A stretch of 64,000 nt of DNA from Rhabditoides inermis (GCA_963966185.1 CAWZYM010000176.1:1-64000), one strand, 5' to 3'; positions 36,101 through 48,600 are shown, counted from the first letter of the stretch. Notes: a model not told the origin generated them from the letters alone. Program-made: numbers and translations.

Positions 36101-37343
36101 CCTGTGCGTACTAATCATACAGCACAACGAAAAATGTCATTTGTCATAGGAACAGGAGAGAGAAAGTGAGTGAGAGGAATGAGGAATGAGAGATGCTACA
36201 TGAGACAATCTTCCCCCCCACGGCTACCCACCAAGCTCGCACTCGCCGGGAGACTGGGCGCGCGGTGGCTGGGCGGCGCGTGTCTCTGCGGCTGCGGCTG
36301 CGTTGGGAGAGACGATGCCGAGGCTATCGAGGGAGACGCTGAGCCGACCACGCGGTCCGGGATCTCCGAGCGACTGTACCACACCTTCTGCTCGTACTTC
36401 TGCAACGGGAGAGCGATATGGAGATGTCCTAGGAGTACTACTACCAGAATGATACGTCAATCGATAAATAACTTGCGCACCTTCTGCAGGAACCGGGTGA
36501 GCTCGTCGACTGGGAGGTTCTGCATGAGGTTGCCCTGGTACGTGGCGAGCCACTTGCGGCGGTTGTAGTCGTTGCCTGCAATCTGGATCGATCAACCAGA
36601 CTCGACCAAAACACGTGCTATTTCAACGTTCAACCCGATTTCGACACAGACGCACGTGAGCATCAGTCAATCAATGAATCGATAAACCCTCACCGCGCCT
36701 CTCGAGCATGTCCGCCTCGTCCTTGTGCCACACGCCCATCGTCACCGACTTGACGCGATGCGGCGGGTTCAGGCCGCGGCTGGAGAGGAACAGAGTAACA
36801 AGCATGTTTTGGTACCAACATGTCACATGCTGACATCACCACACTATACATTCCACATGGCGCGGAAAAAGATTGATAATGTAGTGACGGGCGCATCGAG
36901 GAAAACTTTTGGTGATGCCTGCGAAAGACACAAGACTCACACGACGCCGCAGCAGCTCATGCAGATGAAGGTGTGCTGGGTGAGGTCGACGAAGGTGGGA
37001 CCGCGCTGGCCGCACTCGGCGCACGTGCGGTTCTCCGGCAGCGCGCCGATTTCCCTAAACAGCACTCTGCGGGCCGATCGGCAAAATTTTCGATTCCGCA
37101 TGAACAATCGATTAAAAGGTAAAGGATGTATCATCCCGATTCAAATATTCACTCTGCCGAGGTGGTCGCAGGAGAACTATTTATATCACACGAGCATTGA
37201 GTAAACGTTTTTGAATCAACTTTGCGTTGATTCCACCAACTCTACACTCACTTGATCCTCTTGGTCATGCGCTCCTCGTCGAGTCTGCGCTGCGTCTGCT
37301 GCGAGAGGGCGATTCCGCTCCCGCGACCCGGCTGCTGCGCCAT
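33109..37343 (-). CDS. AGFG-type ArfGAP protein with NPF/DPF repeats
   Basis: A multi-exon minus-strand gene, ATG at 37343 (MAQQPGRGSGIALSQQTQRR) and stop at 33109. Exon 1 (37343-37252) leads to the ArfGAP zinc finger CAECGQRGPTFVDLTQ...CMSCC (CX2CX16CX2C). Then comes GLNPPHRVKSVTM, the version of the catalytic loop typical of AGFG/HRB, and KYEQKVWYSR. The rest is low-complexity Pro, Ser, Gln and Ala with DPF (DPFAEF, DPFAS) and many NPF motifs (AFNPFGSPEKE, NPFLQQ, NPFAAS, terminal NPFA). NPF motifs bind EH-domain proteins and DPF motifs bind clathrin adaptors, so a role in endocytic trafficking is expected. The middle exons are only partly traced; low-complexity coding makes exact borders uncertain. 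Confidence 0.88.
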
Positions 37344-38640
37344 CTACAACACCCATGTCGACAAGACGTTTCCGGATTCAGAACAGACAGGGACAGTATC
37401 TCCGGAAACCATTGTCGATGTAATTCGAACTCGTTTAAAGGACATTCACGAATCACGAACTGTTCGAAGCGGTTTGAGCATATTCGGAGACCGTTGGAAG
37501 TAACTCGAAGGCAAGATGGGAGTCGTTTTGCAAGATATTTCAGAGGCAACGACGTGTGCAAGTGCAAATTTCGGGAATTACAAGTGTATTATAAGAATCA
37601 GACGGAAAGACGAAGCGCGAAGTTATCTCTGCATTTTCAATAGGGAACTTGTTATGAATGCGCGTGCAGGCCAGTCACAGCATGGCCGCCTCGCTATGTT
37701 GTAATAAAAGGTGATAAGAACCGTGCGATGATTGACGGTCAGTGGCCGCTTCCCGATCATTTATCTATCGCGAGCGCGCGCCGTACTACGTTTGGTAGAA
37801 ACGTACTCGATTCGCGCTGCAGTGGTCGCACACTCGCGTGAACATCCGAGGAAGTCGGGGATGCAATCAGTGGACCGTGAAACCAGATTGGAGATGGAGA
37901 AGAAGAGGAGAGGGCGGAGAGAATGGAATGTACTCTGGAAAGCCTCTCTCTCTTCCTCTCCGCCGCTGTAGGGCGTCTATTCGCGTCCATTCCACCCCGA
38001 CATTGCTCTATTGGGGAATGTTCGCGTCGTGGTGGTGTGGCTCTAGCTTCGCGGCGCGGAAATCAATATGGTCAAGTGCGGAAGGGGGCGCGGCGTTGAC
38101 CCCCGTCGTCGAGGGAGACCATACACAACACTCGTCACTTCTCCCCGACGTCGTTCCGTGTATATGTACACTATGAATCATTCCCGAGGGAGGAAACCAC
38201 TCCAGTTCACACACAAAAAAGGGACGAGGGAAAGTCGAGTGTGGGTGAGGAAGGGTGATGGATACACATAATATTTCAAACTACTCGCACAGCGAGCTAA
38301 TGCATTGTGTATGTTCTGGTGGCAAGGATAATGTAGTACTAAGAAGAACAGATATTACAAAAAGAAGAAAACTAATCATCACGGCTGGCAAGCAGTGTAA
38401 TGTAGTGACACGGGTTAATTACTCTCTCAAACAACTTAAGCGACGGCAATTAAGATTAATCATAACTAAACAAATATAGAAAACAGCCCAGACAAAACAA
38501 AGAAAAAAAAATCATATCTTGATTATTGGAATGAGCGCGCCAAAAAAGTTGGTGCACAAGATAGTGTACGTCAATTATCACTACCATGCACTATTTCTCT
38601 AGAAGAATGTACAAAAATAGAAATATATTTATCCTAACTC
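37344..38640. other. Upstream region of the AGFG-type gene, no gene recognised
   Basis: No conserved protein in any frame. A TTGTAG acceptor stands directly before the AGFG ATG, so a non-coding leader exon or trans-splicing is possible. Repeated TCTCTC and GC-rich stretches occur around 37940-38140. Confidence 0.45.
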
Positions 38641-38654
38641 AATAATTTTTTTAA

Positions 38655-38975
38655 ATCAAATTGCAATGAATCATATTGTAATGTATAAATGTACTCGTCT
38701 TGAATCCATTATCATGTCCCTTTATTTTTTTTTCAAAACCAGCGTCTCCGGTCGCCGCCTCTTTTGAGCCGTCAATCATGTAGATGATCTGAAACACACA
38801 CAGAATGTGTTCCCTCTCTCCCCCAACGAAACCACCCACGCTGTCCTTGCACGCGATAGCGCAGTGAGTCGCCAGCAGCAGCCGCTTCCAAACATCCTCG
38901 TGCAGCATCTGCTTTGTCAGAATCTGAGAGATCATGTTTGAATAGACGCCATTGTCTCTGGAGGAGAGATCTTTT
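38655..38975 (-). CDS. Unrecognised two-exon coding fragment
   Basis: On the minus strand the text after CTCCTCCAG at about 38957 reads DNGVYSNMISQILTKQMLHE then DVWKRLLLATHCAIACKDS. A GTGGGT donor and a TGTTTCAG acceptor follow. The frame then continues IIYMIDGSKEAATGDAGFEK and runs to about 38651. The composition looks coding and the splice sites fit. I do not recognise the family, and no upstream exon with a start was found, so it may be a gene remnant. On the opposite strand, 39050-39230 reads DAVIREWKNSQGLIYPNTEK, which also looks coding but could not be joined to a start. Confidence 0.35.
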
Positions 38976-39447
38976 CAATTGACTTGGCTAACAGCGAATT
39001 ATGTTCGGGTACACTTCTCTTCTCCGCTCGCTGACTGAGTAAGGGAGCGTTCAGCAAGGAGTACTCTCGCTACGCGCCGACCAGGCAGGATGATCAGGTG
39101 AGATTATTGATTTATTAATTGATGGATTGTATCGAACACTTTCAAGATGCTGTTATCCGTGAGTGGAAGAACTCCCAGGGTCTGATTTACCCGAATACGG
39201 AGAAAAACAACAAGAAGAAGATGTGATCGGTAGAGCTTTTCATTGTGTTGATTAGCATACTTTTGTACCTAGTCAGGATAGATTTTGTGTAGATTAGGCA
39301 GACTTTGTTTGTTATGTTTTGCTCACGATCATCTAATGAATTGTTCAGAGTTTATTTAGAGACAAGAAGAAAGGGTGACCATTTTGATTGTTGTGATTAA
39401 TTGGAGGAGTTTGCGCAGATGAATTGCTTTTTGAACATGGGGTTCAT

Positions 39448-40380
39448 TTACTTTTTCCGAATAATGGCGTCTTGATATTCTTTGATGAAATGAATTGTGA
39501 TGAGAGGAGTGATGATCCCATTGAGTGGAAAGAATGCAGAGAGGAGAGTGGATAGGAAGAGGGAGAAGAGGGAGAAGTGGTGAAGGAGCAACATGCAGAG
39601 GAAGGGAAGGCAGACGCAGACGAGAGGAGAGAAGAGCTGGAATGAAAAGGTTAAGTCATTGCTATTGTCCCGGGGGAACACCGAGAAAGAATATTTGAGT
39701 CATTATCAAATATACCAGATAATGTTTGAATGAATCATTTTTCACCTGTGCTGTGAGCAGAGCGAATGCTTTTCGCTGTGATTTGCGACAGACAGGATTG
39801 GGAGATGGTGACTGGATCGAAGCGAACAAGGTGTTATTGATGTGGATTGTACAAAAGGTGATCTGAGAAGAGGTTGTTTACTGTTCACGTTGTTTACCAT
39901 ACCACCACGATGAGAGAAACCAGACTGAGGAGTACTAGAACGACTGTGAAAATGAGGAGGGGGTCAGTCTGAAACATAATCAGATTGGTCCGAGTTTGTG
40001 GCTCCTAGCCGCCGAAACGAGCGAATATCGAAATCTAATATGTGACACGGTCAGCACTCTCATTATCATTAATCTCTTCGCGTCTTTGACTGCCAGAGGA
40101 GTGATATTTATGAGAAAAAAGCATTTCGTGATTGCGGACCGTTGGTCGGCATCCGATGTAGGCTATTTTGTTGATGTCGAGTGGGTGAACGTCTTCTTCG
40201 ATGAGTAGACGAGAGATTGCGACGTCGAGAAAATTGGACGAGAAGAAGTGGAGGAGGAGAAGCAGCCAGGAGGAGAGGAGAAAGAAGTGGGTGGAGTGGA
40301 GGAGGAGGGATAAGAGAGGGGTGTGTAGGAGGGGGAGCCACTGCCACCTGGAAAGAAGGTGGTAAAGAGGGGGGATAGAT

Positions 40381-40452
<72 letters not shown>

Positions 40453-41011
40453 CAAGGGAGGAGAGAGGAAGAGAGAGAGGAGAGGCAAGGAGAGAAAGGT
40501 AGAGAAAAGGAGATGCTTACTTGACAACGTCAATGTATCGGTAGCAGACCGACGATGAGATAACAATGAGCACATCTATTTCGAGGAGGAATTGGATGTT
40601 GAGCAGGCAGGCGGCTGGAGAAAAATAATCATTGTAACTCCATCATCTTATTTTTCTATTTTTGTGTTCAAGTTTTCACCATCAAACCATGATAAATCGA
40701 GACAATCTCACCCAGTGGTTTTGGCACCAGTAGCACGGAGCTGTGGAAATAGACTGTTCCGTCAAAATCGATCATGAAAACCTGAAAAACTAGTTGATAT
40801 ATCAGAAATGCTTTGGTGAACTTACAGGCTGTGACAATCCGTGAATGATTGCATAGACTATTCCGAACAATGTGAAATACTTGATCATCGCCTCATAGTT
40901 TCTGAGTCTTGTTTCGACTGTGAGTGAGAGATGAAAAAGCATGCAGTTGAGGAATATTGCGAGAATATCGACTATGGTGTTATAGACTGCCAACCAAAAC
41001 AGCATGTTCAT
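39448..41011 (-). CDS. Serpentine chemoreceptor GPCR (Srd/Str-like)
   Basis: A spliced minus-strand gene from ATG near 41011 to TAA at 39448. It begins MNMLFWLAVYNTIVDILAIF, with TM1 to TM2 separated by VETRLRNYEAMIKYFTLFG. Further exons read VFMIDFDGTVYFHSSVLLVP, then AACLLNIQFLLEIDVLIVIS with CYRYIDVV, then LLIEEDVHPLDINKIAYIGC. Later exons give TM5 (LLIFTVVLVLLSLVSLIVVV), TM6 (LFSPLVCVCLPFLCMLLL) and TM7 (LNGIITPLITIHFIKEYQDA). The pattern is that of nematode chemosensory seven-pass receptors, usually expressed in amphid neurons. Class Srd is my best guess. A GA microsatellite (40381-40450) lies in an intron. Exact borders in the middle are uncertain. Confidence 0.7.
40381..40450. repeat. 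(GA)n microsatellite
   Basis: About 70 bases of near-pure GA on the top strand, within an intron of the chemoreceptor gene. The surrounding 40230-40520 is also purine-rich. Confidence 0.9.
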
Positions 41012-41469
41012 TGTCGTATCTAAAAAGAATGTAATAGTTCAAAACATCGATAAGACAAACAATTAAGATGTCAGATGTTAGAATTGATATTCAGGAAAAT
41101 GAGAAAGAAAACAAGTGTCACACCTCGTAGTGAAATGAAAGACTGACTTAGACGAGTGATCACAAGCGAATGGCGAATGATTGGACTGAATAGACAGATT
41201 TTTGCACAATCAACCAGATTTGCTCTCTCTCCTGACAGGAAATAGGATATATGTAATGTCCGGTTGAACGAGCGTGATATTGTCAAGCAACTGCGGACAT
41301 TCTCACTCGGATGAGGGTGTTATTAGAGAGGAAATGAGAGAAAGACACACTGTACACAGTGGTTTCATTCGCAAAAAGATTTGTGATGCGATCACTTTCT
41401 TTAAAGGAATGTACCACTCTGCATTTCGTATGTAAACTACGACTACCATGTAAAAGAACACGAAAATAC

Positions 41470-42520
41470 AATCACTTTTCATCAATAAAATATATAAGAC
41501 CGATACAGTAATTTTTTGACAAACAATGTAGAAATCTTTGATGTTTACGTTTTTTTGGCGTAAAATGTGACATGTTCCATTTTTTCTGTTCCCTAGTCAC
41601 TTGCTGGCTAGAATGTAGAATTTTTGGACTCATTCAGGATTTGGAAGATAATTTAAGCAAAAGTCTAGTTGATGAGACATCATTGCCTCTTCACCGCTTG
41701 CTGGCCTGGCTAGAAAACCGTGCACGGTTTTCTAGCCAAGGTTCTCCCCAACCACTGCTGGCTAGAAAACCGTGCACGGTTTTCTAGCCACGGTTGAGTT
41801 GATGAGACATCAAAGTTGGCATCATTGCCTCATCATTCATTCGCCTGCTGGCTAGAAAACCGTGCACGGTTTTCTAGCCAAGGTTCTCCCCCAACCACTG
41901 CTGGCTAGAAAACCGTGCACGGTTTTCTAGCCAGGACCCGAGAGAAGATCCAATCAAAATTTTTGACGGGAATAGAACCACGGTCGCTAAAATGGTAGAA
42001 CACCATTTTACCATTCGGCCATGCGGCTAGTTGGTGAGCGGTGTTTCCTTCGAGTGGTAAATGACGCATCCATCATTCAATTACAATCAATTACGCTCAT
42101 TTATGAACCGGATGCGTGCGTGGTAAGATGGTGTTCTACCATTCCAGCGACCGTGGTTCGATTCCCGTCAAAAATTTTGATTGGATCTTCTCTCGGGTCC
42201 TGGCTAGAAAACCGTGCACGGTTTTCTAGCCAGCAGTAGTTAGGGGAGAACCTTGGCTAGAAAACCGTGCACGGTTTTCTAGCCAGGCCAGCAAGCGGTG
42301 AAGAGGCAATGATGTCTCATCAACTAGACTTTTGCATAAATTATCTTCCAAATCCTGAATGAGTCCAAAAATTCTACATTCTAGCCAGCGAGTGACTAGG
42401 GAACAGAAAATTTATGATTCATCTTCGGGTTCACCAAATTCTACTATACGTAGAACACATTGAGATTTTCTACATTTTTTGTCAAAAAATTACTGTATCG
42501 GTCTTATATGCTGAAAATGA
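41470..42520. repeat. Foldback element of nested palindromes
   Basis: About 41470-41970 is repeated inverted at about 42130-42520; CCGATACAGTAATTTTTTGA on the left is mirrored at 42485-42510. Within the arms a 30-bp perfect palindrome (GGCTAGAAAACCG, then GTGCAC at the centre, then its mirror) occurs six times. The copies are at 41708, 41760, 41851, 41903, 42202 and 42255. Each arm also carries a tRNA-like piece with GTGGTTCGATTCCCG or a close variant. No gene is present. Confidence 0.85.
41960..42170. repeat. Inverted pair of tRNA-like (SINE-type) sequences
   Basis: The left piece, read on minus from about 42030 to 41965, shows GCCGCATGGCCGAATGGTAA and then GACCGTGGTTCTATTCCCG. The right piece, read on plus from about 42115 to 42170, shows GTAAGATGGTGTTCTACC and then GACCGTGGTTCGATTCCCG. 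Both have A- and B-box-like promoters but do not fold into a complete tRNA. They are probably tRNA-derived repeats captured in the foldback element. Confidence 0.55.
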
Positions 42521-42679
42521 AGATAAGGTGTTGAAAACGCACCGCGAATTTCGTAGTGAGAAATACCGGAATGTGCCGTAGAACATTCCGTACGCACAAA
42601 GCAGACGATTTAATGGATTGTTGCATTGATTATTGTGTGCACATATGATTATCATTGATAGTCATATGAGCATACAAAC

Positions 42680-42754
42680 GGGCCGGGTTGGCCAAGTGGA
42701 TAGCGTCACAGCTTGCTAAGTGGACGGTCGCTGGTTCGATTCCCCTCGCGGGCA
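42680..42754 (+). repeat. tRNA-Ser-like (SINE-type) sequence
   Basis: GGCCGGGTTGGCCAAGTGGA resembles a tRNA-Ser A-box region. ACAGCTTGCTAAGTGGA would place a GCT anticodon. GGTCGCTGGTTCGATTCCCC is a B box. The acceptor stem does not pair well and the long serine variable arm is missing. It lies in the spacer of a second inverted repeat (about 42510-42595 against 43080-43170). The B-box text GGTCGCTGGTTCGAT is also in the palindrome centre near 58005. Confidence 0.55.
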
Positions 42755-43079
42755 ATTGTTCTACCGAATTCCACTACCTCCCGGTGGGGCGCGTGAACAC
42801 ACTCTCACCCTCTGAGAGCCCTACCATCGGCGGCGGCAGTCTTTCAAGATCTTCTACCACGCCTCGCATCCGGAACTGGTCACTTCGCGATGTTCACGCC
42901 CATCTACCATAAACAGTCAGGACTCGCGCCGCACTGTTCCAGCCAAGGAGCCCCAATACCCCACTGTAGGATTGTGTGTGCTTCCAGATAACCCATCATG
43001 CTACCATTGTATGTACATGTCGGAATCAGGCTGATAAACAAACATGAGCATACAAATTTCTGGTTTTAGAAGTGGGCGT

Positions 43080-43310
43080 AGTGCATCTACGGCATATTTC
43101 GGTATTTCTCACTACGGAATTCACAACTTCGCGATGCGTTTTCAACACCTCATCTTCATTTTCTGCATATAGTTTATTGATGAAAAGTGATTGTATTTTT
43201 ATGTTCTTTTACGTGGTAGTCGTAGTTTACACACGAAAATCAGAGTGGTACATTCCTTTAAACTACAGTTCGATTCAGCTCGATTCATCTCGGTTCAGCT
43301 AGGTTCTGCT
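43080..43310. repeat. Inverted copies of flanking sequence plus decayed 10-bp satellite
   Basis: 43170-43265 is an inverted copy of 41399-41490 (AAAAGTGATTGTATTTTTAT, CGTAGTTTACAC). Immediately after, 43266-43310 reads GATTCAGCTC, GATTCATCTC, GGTTCAGCTA, GGTTCTGCTA. These are degenerate 10-bp units of the same satellite that forms the arrays at 57.5-58.3 kb. Confidence 0.65.
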
Positions 43311-43749
43311 AGATGAATTTTATCGAGAAAAAAAACGTTTCTTTTCTGCTGTCTTTATTCTGCTGCATTATAATCCACAAACACAGTTGTTATCACACGA
43401 ATTTAGGGAATTAACAATCAATACATGTTTTATGTATAACATTGCATCTGTAAGACACGTGTAAGTGATAACAGATTAACCGAACGTGTACGAAATATTA
43501 TTATAGATCTAATTAATAATTAATAATAATAATTGTTTACTAAATGGGGATATGGAAATGGGTTGGACGGCCGTGAGTCGAACAGCTCAGTTCCACGATC
43601 TCCGCAAGGCTAGACTGCAGCGCGCCCCTCAGAGACACCCAAAGGGTGCTTGTGTGAGACACGCGCTCCCGGTAGAAAGCAGGCTGAAAGGTGAGAGCAG
43701 GGAAAGCCTGCTACGAGACAATACAATCACTGAAAGTATTCACGCGATA

Positions 43750-45560
43750 TACTAAAGCCTAGTGGGGTCGTTAAGTGAGTGAAGCAAAAGAAACCTATTC
43801 AGGGCAATTTTGAATTCGTTCTTACTTTGATGGCAAACGGTTGAGCGGTCCAATTTATTCCAATAGTTCACCACACGGGCTGACACAAACGTTGGCCTAG
43901 AGCCTACGACGGGATAAGTGATTTTGAGTCCGTTAGAACGAAGTGAAGCAGCTCGTGAATCTCGGGGAATGAGTGTGAAAGGCATGTGCGGCGTGTTCAT
44001 ATATCCATAAAGATAGCGATGTACAATGCGAATATCATTTTTAATGCGTCTGAGCCAAAGAGTTTCCAGAGAAAGGGAGAACAATCGAACTGAATACTGT
44101 GTTTTAGGCAGTAAAATTCGAGTGAAAGCCCTTTGCACCTTTTCTAGATCATTAATATATCCTTTGTTCATATGACAGAGAATTTCAGATCTATATTCTA
44201 GAGTAGGCCGTATCGAAATTTTATAGAAATTGAGAAACAATGCCGTATTATTCGTAAATGTTCCTCTCAGGGTGTTGATACGACAATTTGCTTTCCGGAT
44301 GACCTTTGATAGATGGATAGAAGGATCAAGGGTAGGGGTCATCCAGTTACCAAGGTTGCGCACTACCTCCACGTTCGACAAAGTCACATTGTCGCATTGA
44401 TATTTGTGCCTTGGATTTTTCTTGCCAAAGTTTAGTACCTCGCATTTGGTAACAGACAACTTTAATTGTCGATCCGCAAGGAAATTTCTCACATTATTCA
44501 GATCATGATTCAATTTTTTATGGAAGTCAGGAATGTCATGACTGATATAAAGTTTCAAGTCGTCAGCATACACTATATGTTCACTGTAAATTATTGTGTT
44601 TCTGTCAAGGTCGTTAATATATAGCAGGAAAAGGAGTGGCCCGAGAACCGATCCTTGTGGTACGCCGCTTATTACCGGTAGCCATTCGGAATAACTGGAA
44701 CCGATACGTACTGATTGCCGCCTATCACTCAGATAACACAATAACCATTGCAGCACTTCTCGGTTTAGACCGTAACGTTTACATAGTATAAGCAGACGGC
44801 GATGACATACCGTATCAAATGCTTTACTCACGTCAAGATATATACATACAGTCTACATTAGTTTTCTTGACTAGTTTTGACGAAATATAGCCCACAAACT
44901 CTATCATATTGGTTGTACAGCTTCTTCCATTGAGAAAACCATGTTGCGCTCTAGAGATTAAGTCGTTGTTGATTACGCATTTGATACACAATAATGCGCT
45001 CCAAAACGCGGCATGTACAACAGGTAAGTGATATGGGTCTATAGTTAGTGCAACTTGAGTGGTCACCTTTCTTGAAAACAGGAACAACAATACTTTTTCT
45101 CCATAATTCTGGAACCGTACCACTTCTCATACTTTCTCTAAATATCAAAGACAGCGGTAGAGCGAGTACAACAGCGAGTGACTGTAAGGGAATATCGTCG
45201 GGCCCAGAACTCAGTTTGCGCTTTGTCCTTTAAGATACTCATAGACAACATGGGCTGAAAGATCTACTTCCTGCATGTGAGAAATAGGCGTATTGATTTG
45301 TGGATCGAAATGCGCATTATTGTCAACTGTGAACACTAAAACAAAATATTGATTGAACAGCGAAGCCCTTTCACTGTCGTTATCGACAACTCTACCAGAT
45401 GAGTCTATTAGAGATGGAATAGGTTGCGGAGGCGCCATCTTGTTTTTAACATATTGCCAATATTGCGTCGTGTTTTTGGACCTTAGGATATTCCTCTCCC
45501 TGTCACGAATACACACAGCCAGACTCTGCCTATACTCTCGCAAAAGTGTCTTATACCGTA
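43750..45560 (-). mobile_element. 5'-truncated non-LTR retrotransposon (CR1/jockey-like)
   Basis: The minus-strand remains of a LINE reverse transcriptase run from about 45543 (MREYRQSLAVCIRDRERNIL) through VPELWRKSIVVPVFKKGD and NYRPISLTC to KAFDTVCHRRL. They continue with VPQGSVLGPLLFLLYINDL, IVYADDLKLYIS and C-terminal RRIKNDIRIVHRYLYGY to 43752. YADD is the metal-binding box. The coding frame shifts near 45120 and 44830. No endonuclease domain is found upstream, so the copy is 5'-truncated and inactive. It lies 62 bp beyond the PPK4 stop. Confidence 0.88.
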
Positions 45561-45621
45561 CTCTCGATAAGAAATAAAATCAAGGAAAAGTGCCGAGTAT
45601 GAGTTGATATGCATATGCATA

Positions 45622-48600
45622 TCACTGTTTTCGATTGTCAAAACTGCGAAGCATAGCCTTGTTGTCCCTGGATGTCGCTCGAGTCGTCTCTGCCTGAAAT
45701 AGAAATAGAATACATCATATAGAATGTGTTACTGCTTACTTCGTACTGCTTCCTGTCGTAGAGTTCTGCAGTCATCATCCATTCGAGATCAAGCTAAATG
45801 GGTCAGGTACAGGTTAGCATTGGCTTGATTTGAAAACTAACATGATACTTGATCTCTGCTCCCAGCATCGCTCGCATCATCTTCCCGTATTCAGGCTTGC
45901 GATAAGGCTTCATCTCGGCAATCATTGTGATGAGAGTTTTGAAAACAGATGGAAGGCCATCTTGCTTCATAGCGCTCCAATCTTGAAAATTACAACGTAA
46001 TCATCAGTCATTACAATAGTGTTTCTAAACTAACCTCTTCCTTCCATCAGATCTGTCTTAGCATTGTAAACAAACTCCTTGTCGAGGACACCCTTCCATT
46101 CTAGTGGTCGGAACATCTCAAACGGAACGATGTCGAATTCTAGAAAGTTGTACATACCTCGATGCTCATGTAGAGCCAGGATTCGAGGTCGTCGCAGGCG
46201 TTTTGCTCGTTCATTTCGTGGGCTGCGCGCGACGCATATCTGAAAAAAGATGATATGCGATATTCAACATTATCCATAGAAACGATACAACTGAATTGTT
46301 TATTGTTGACATGTGTACTTGAAACATGTTACATACCGCAACGTTCCGATAAATCCATCAACAGTTCCCTTCCGTGTGATGTACTTTCCTTTATTGTTCA
46401 CGCATCGGCAAGCCATTCCAAAGTCGAGGACGTACACAACAGTTTCTCTATTTCCTCCGATAGCGAAATTTCCAGGTTTGAGGTCTCTTAAATAATGTGC
46501 ATATCCATTTATATTCCTTGGATGATCAAGATTTAAAAAAAAAATGCATTGTTCTAAAACCCACCGATGAATGAATCCACAGGAATGCAACTGATGAACA
46601 GCATTGAACGATTGGATAGATAGGTACATTGCGGAGAAGTTGCTATAACAATTGAGAGTTTCACGGATAGACGAAATACTGTGCATACTTGAGTTTGACG
46701 GCAATTTTCTGAATGGTAGTGAGCGAGCATCCGACAAGAGTGATGACCATAAAAGTGAAGCCCGCAGCGTGTCCTGAATGTTAATACATCTTGATGGGAT
46801 ACAAGATACAGCACCTTTGTCGATGAATTCGATGATCTGGTTTCGCTTTTCAAGAGGGTTAGCGGTGACAGTGCTCAGAATAAGTATCTCATTCTGAATG
46901 TTCATATTTTATGAAGTGTTTTGTAAAATCATACGTTGATGGAAGCGGATGGAATACCACGCTTCTCGGTTTTCATGGCGTATTGTTTGTTCTTCCCATT
47001 TTCAGCGCACGTAGCTTCGTAGACATGTCCATAGGTACCCGAGCCAAGCAACTCTCCCAGTAAATATGTGTTATTGCATCCCTTGAGACTCATTCCAGTC
47101 AATTTCTGAAAACAAGGAATACTCTTTTCTTTCAAATGTACATAGTTACATAATCGAAAATTCGAAACCAGACTTTTCGAACTTAGAGATCGCAGAGGGA
47201 CTGAAGCGCGTGCAAAAAAAATCTGCCTAAAATGTGACAAGGAAGTCACAAAAGTGAAAGCCTGTCACCTATCAGGAGCCTGCTATAGTCTTTGCGCATC
47301 TGACCTCTCACTATCTCGCAAAAACAAACGATGTACAATATAGTGATACTGATAGTGATAATGATAAGATAGTGATAAGATAGTGATAAGATAGTGATAC
47401 AAGATAGAGATCGCAGAGGGCGTGCAAAAAAATCTGCCTAAAATGTGTCAAGGAAGTCACAAAAGTGAAAGCCTGTCACGTATCAGAAGCCTGCGCTACA
47501 CTACAGTCTTTGCGCATCTGAATAGTAGTGAGCGTAGTAGTGAGTCTTTGCGCATCTGACCTCTCGCTATCTCGCCAAAACAAACGATTTACAAGATAGT
47601 GATAATGCTCACCCGATCTTTTTTCGAAGACAATTCGGTCTTTTGATCTTTCTTTTTCTCTCGGGAGAACTTCTTGAAGCTCGTCTGTACTCTCTTAATT
47701 CGCTCTTCAACTGCAGAAGGGTCTTCGGCAATCGTCGCTGCCTTCAGCTTGTTCACATATGAATCCTTCCTTTCTATGAGATAGTTATACACCTTTGAGT
47801 ATCGGCCATACGTCGCATTCTTGAATAAGAACATGTTTATGTAGTGGTAATCTGAATTTACCTGGAAATGAAACTGGAAGAAGCACATGTAGGTAAAGTA
47901 GTACTGCCACTTATCCGTGAAACTCTTCGCTCGATAACGACGCATAGTCTGAAATACAATATATTTGATAAATAACCAAAAACGTACGTGAAGTAGCTGT
48001 AATGGGTCGGGGTTAGGATCGGTCTCCACAATTGATGTCAAAACATCAACGTCTGAATATTTGTTAATAAAGAAATGTAAAAACGACCCTACCGACAAAT
48101 GCGGCGCTTTTGCTGATTCCGTCACCGCAGTGAACAATCACTGGTTGCTGCGGTGTTCCGACGTCTTCATACAGAAACAACATCAGTTTCGCGAGTTCTT
48201 TCGGGTCCATCGGAGCGAGACAATCTTCCCACCCAGTGTAGTGCAGCAATTCAACCTCATGATATCCCAATCCACTGAAATACATTAAAAGGTGAGTTTA
48301 CTGTTATCGTCATACTTGAAGATGGAGAAAGTGTAGCGTTTTAGGTTTCCGATAATTGGTGCGGATACAGCGATACATTTCACCTATAACATCGAAGTTA
48401 TACATGTTATACAAGGAACAATCAAATCTCGCACCGTATAAGTAACGTAGTCGTTCTTGAACATTAGCGGCGTCTTATTGTTCCAGTATTCGAAAAACAA
48501 GTTAGTTGTCTTATCCTTTTGCATGAATTCATTGAGCATAACGATTGCTTTGCATTTGTAGCGGAAGACAACATGCCAGAAATCAACTGCGGTGTCAGCA

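Noticed and set aside
39050..39230. Plus-strand exon pair ending DAVIREWKNSQGLIYPNTEK
   Set aside because: The second part looks coding, but the only GT-AG join available puts it out of frame with the first part (EYSRYAPTRQDDQ), so no gene model could be supported.
42680..42754. Functional tRNA-Ser
   Set aside because: The acceptor stem pairs poorly and the long variable arm of tRNA-Ser is missing; it sits in a repeat complex, so a SINE-type relic is more likely.
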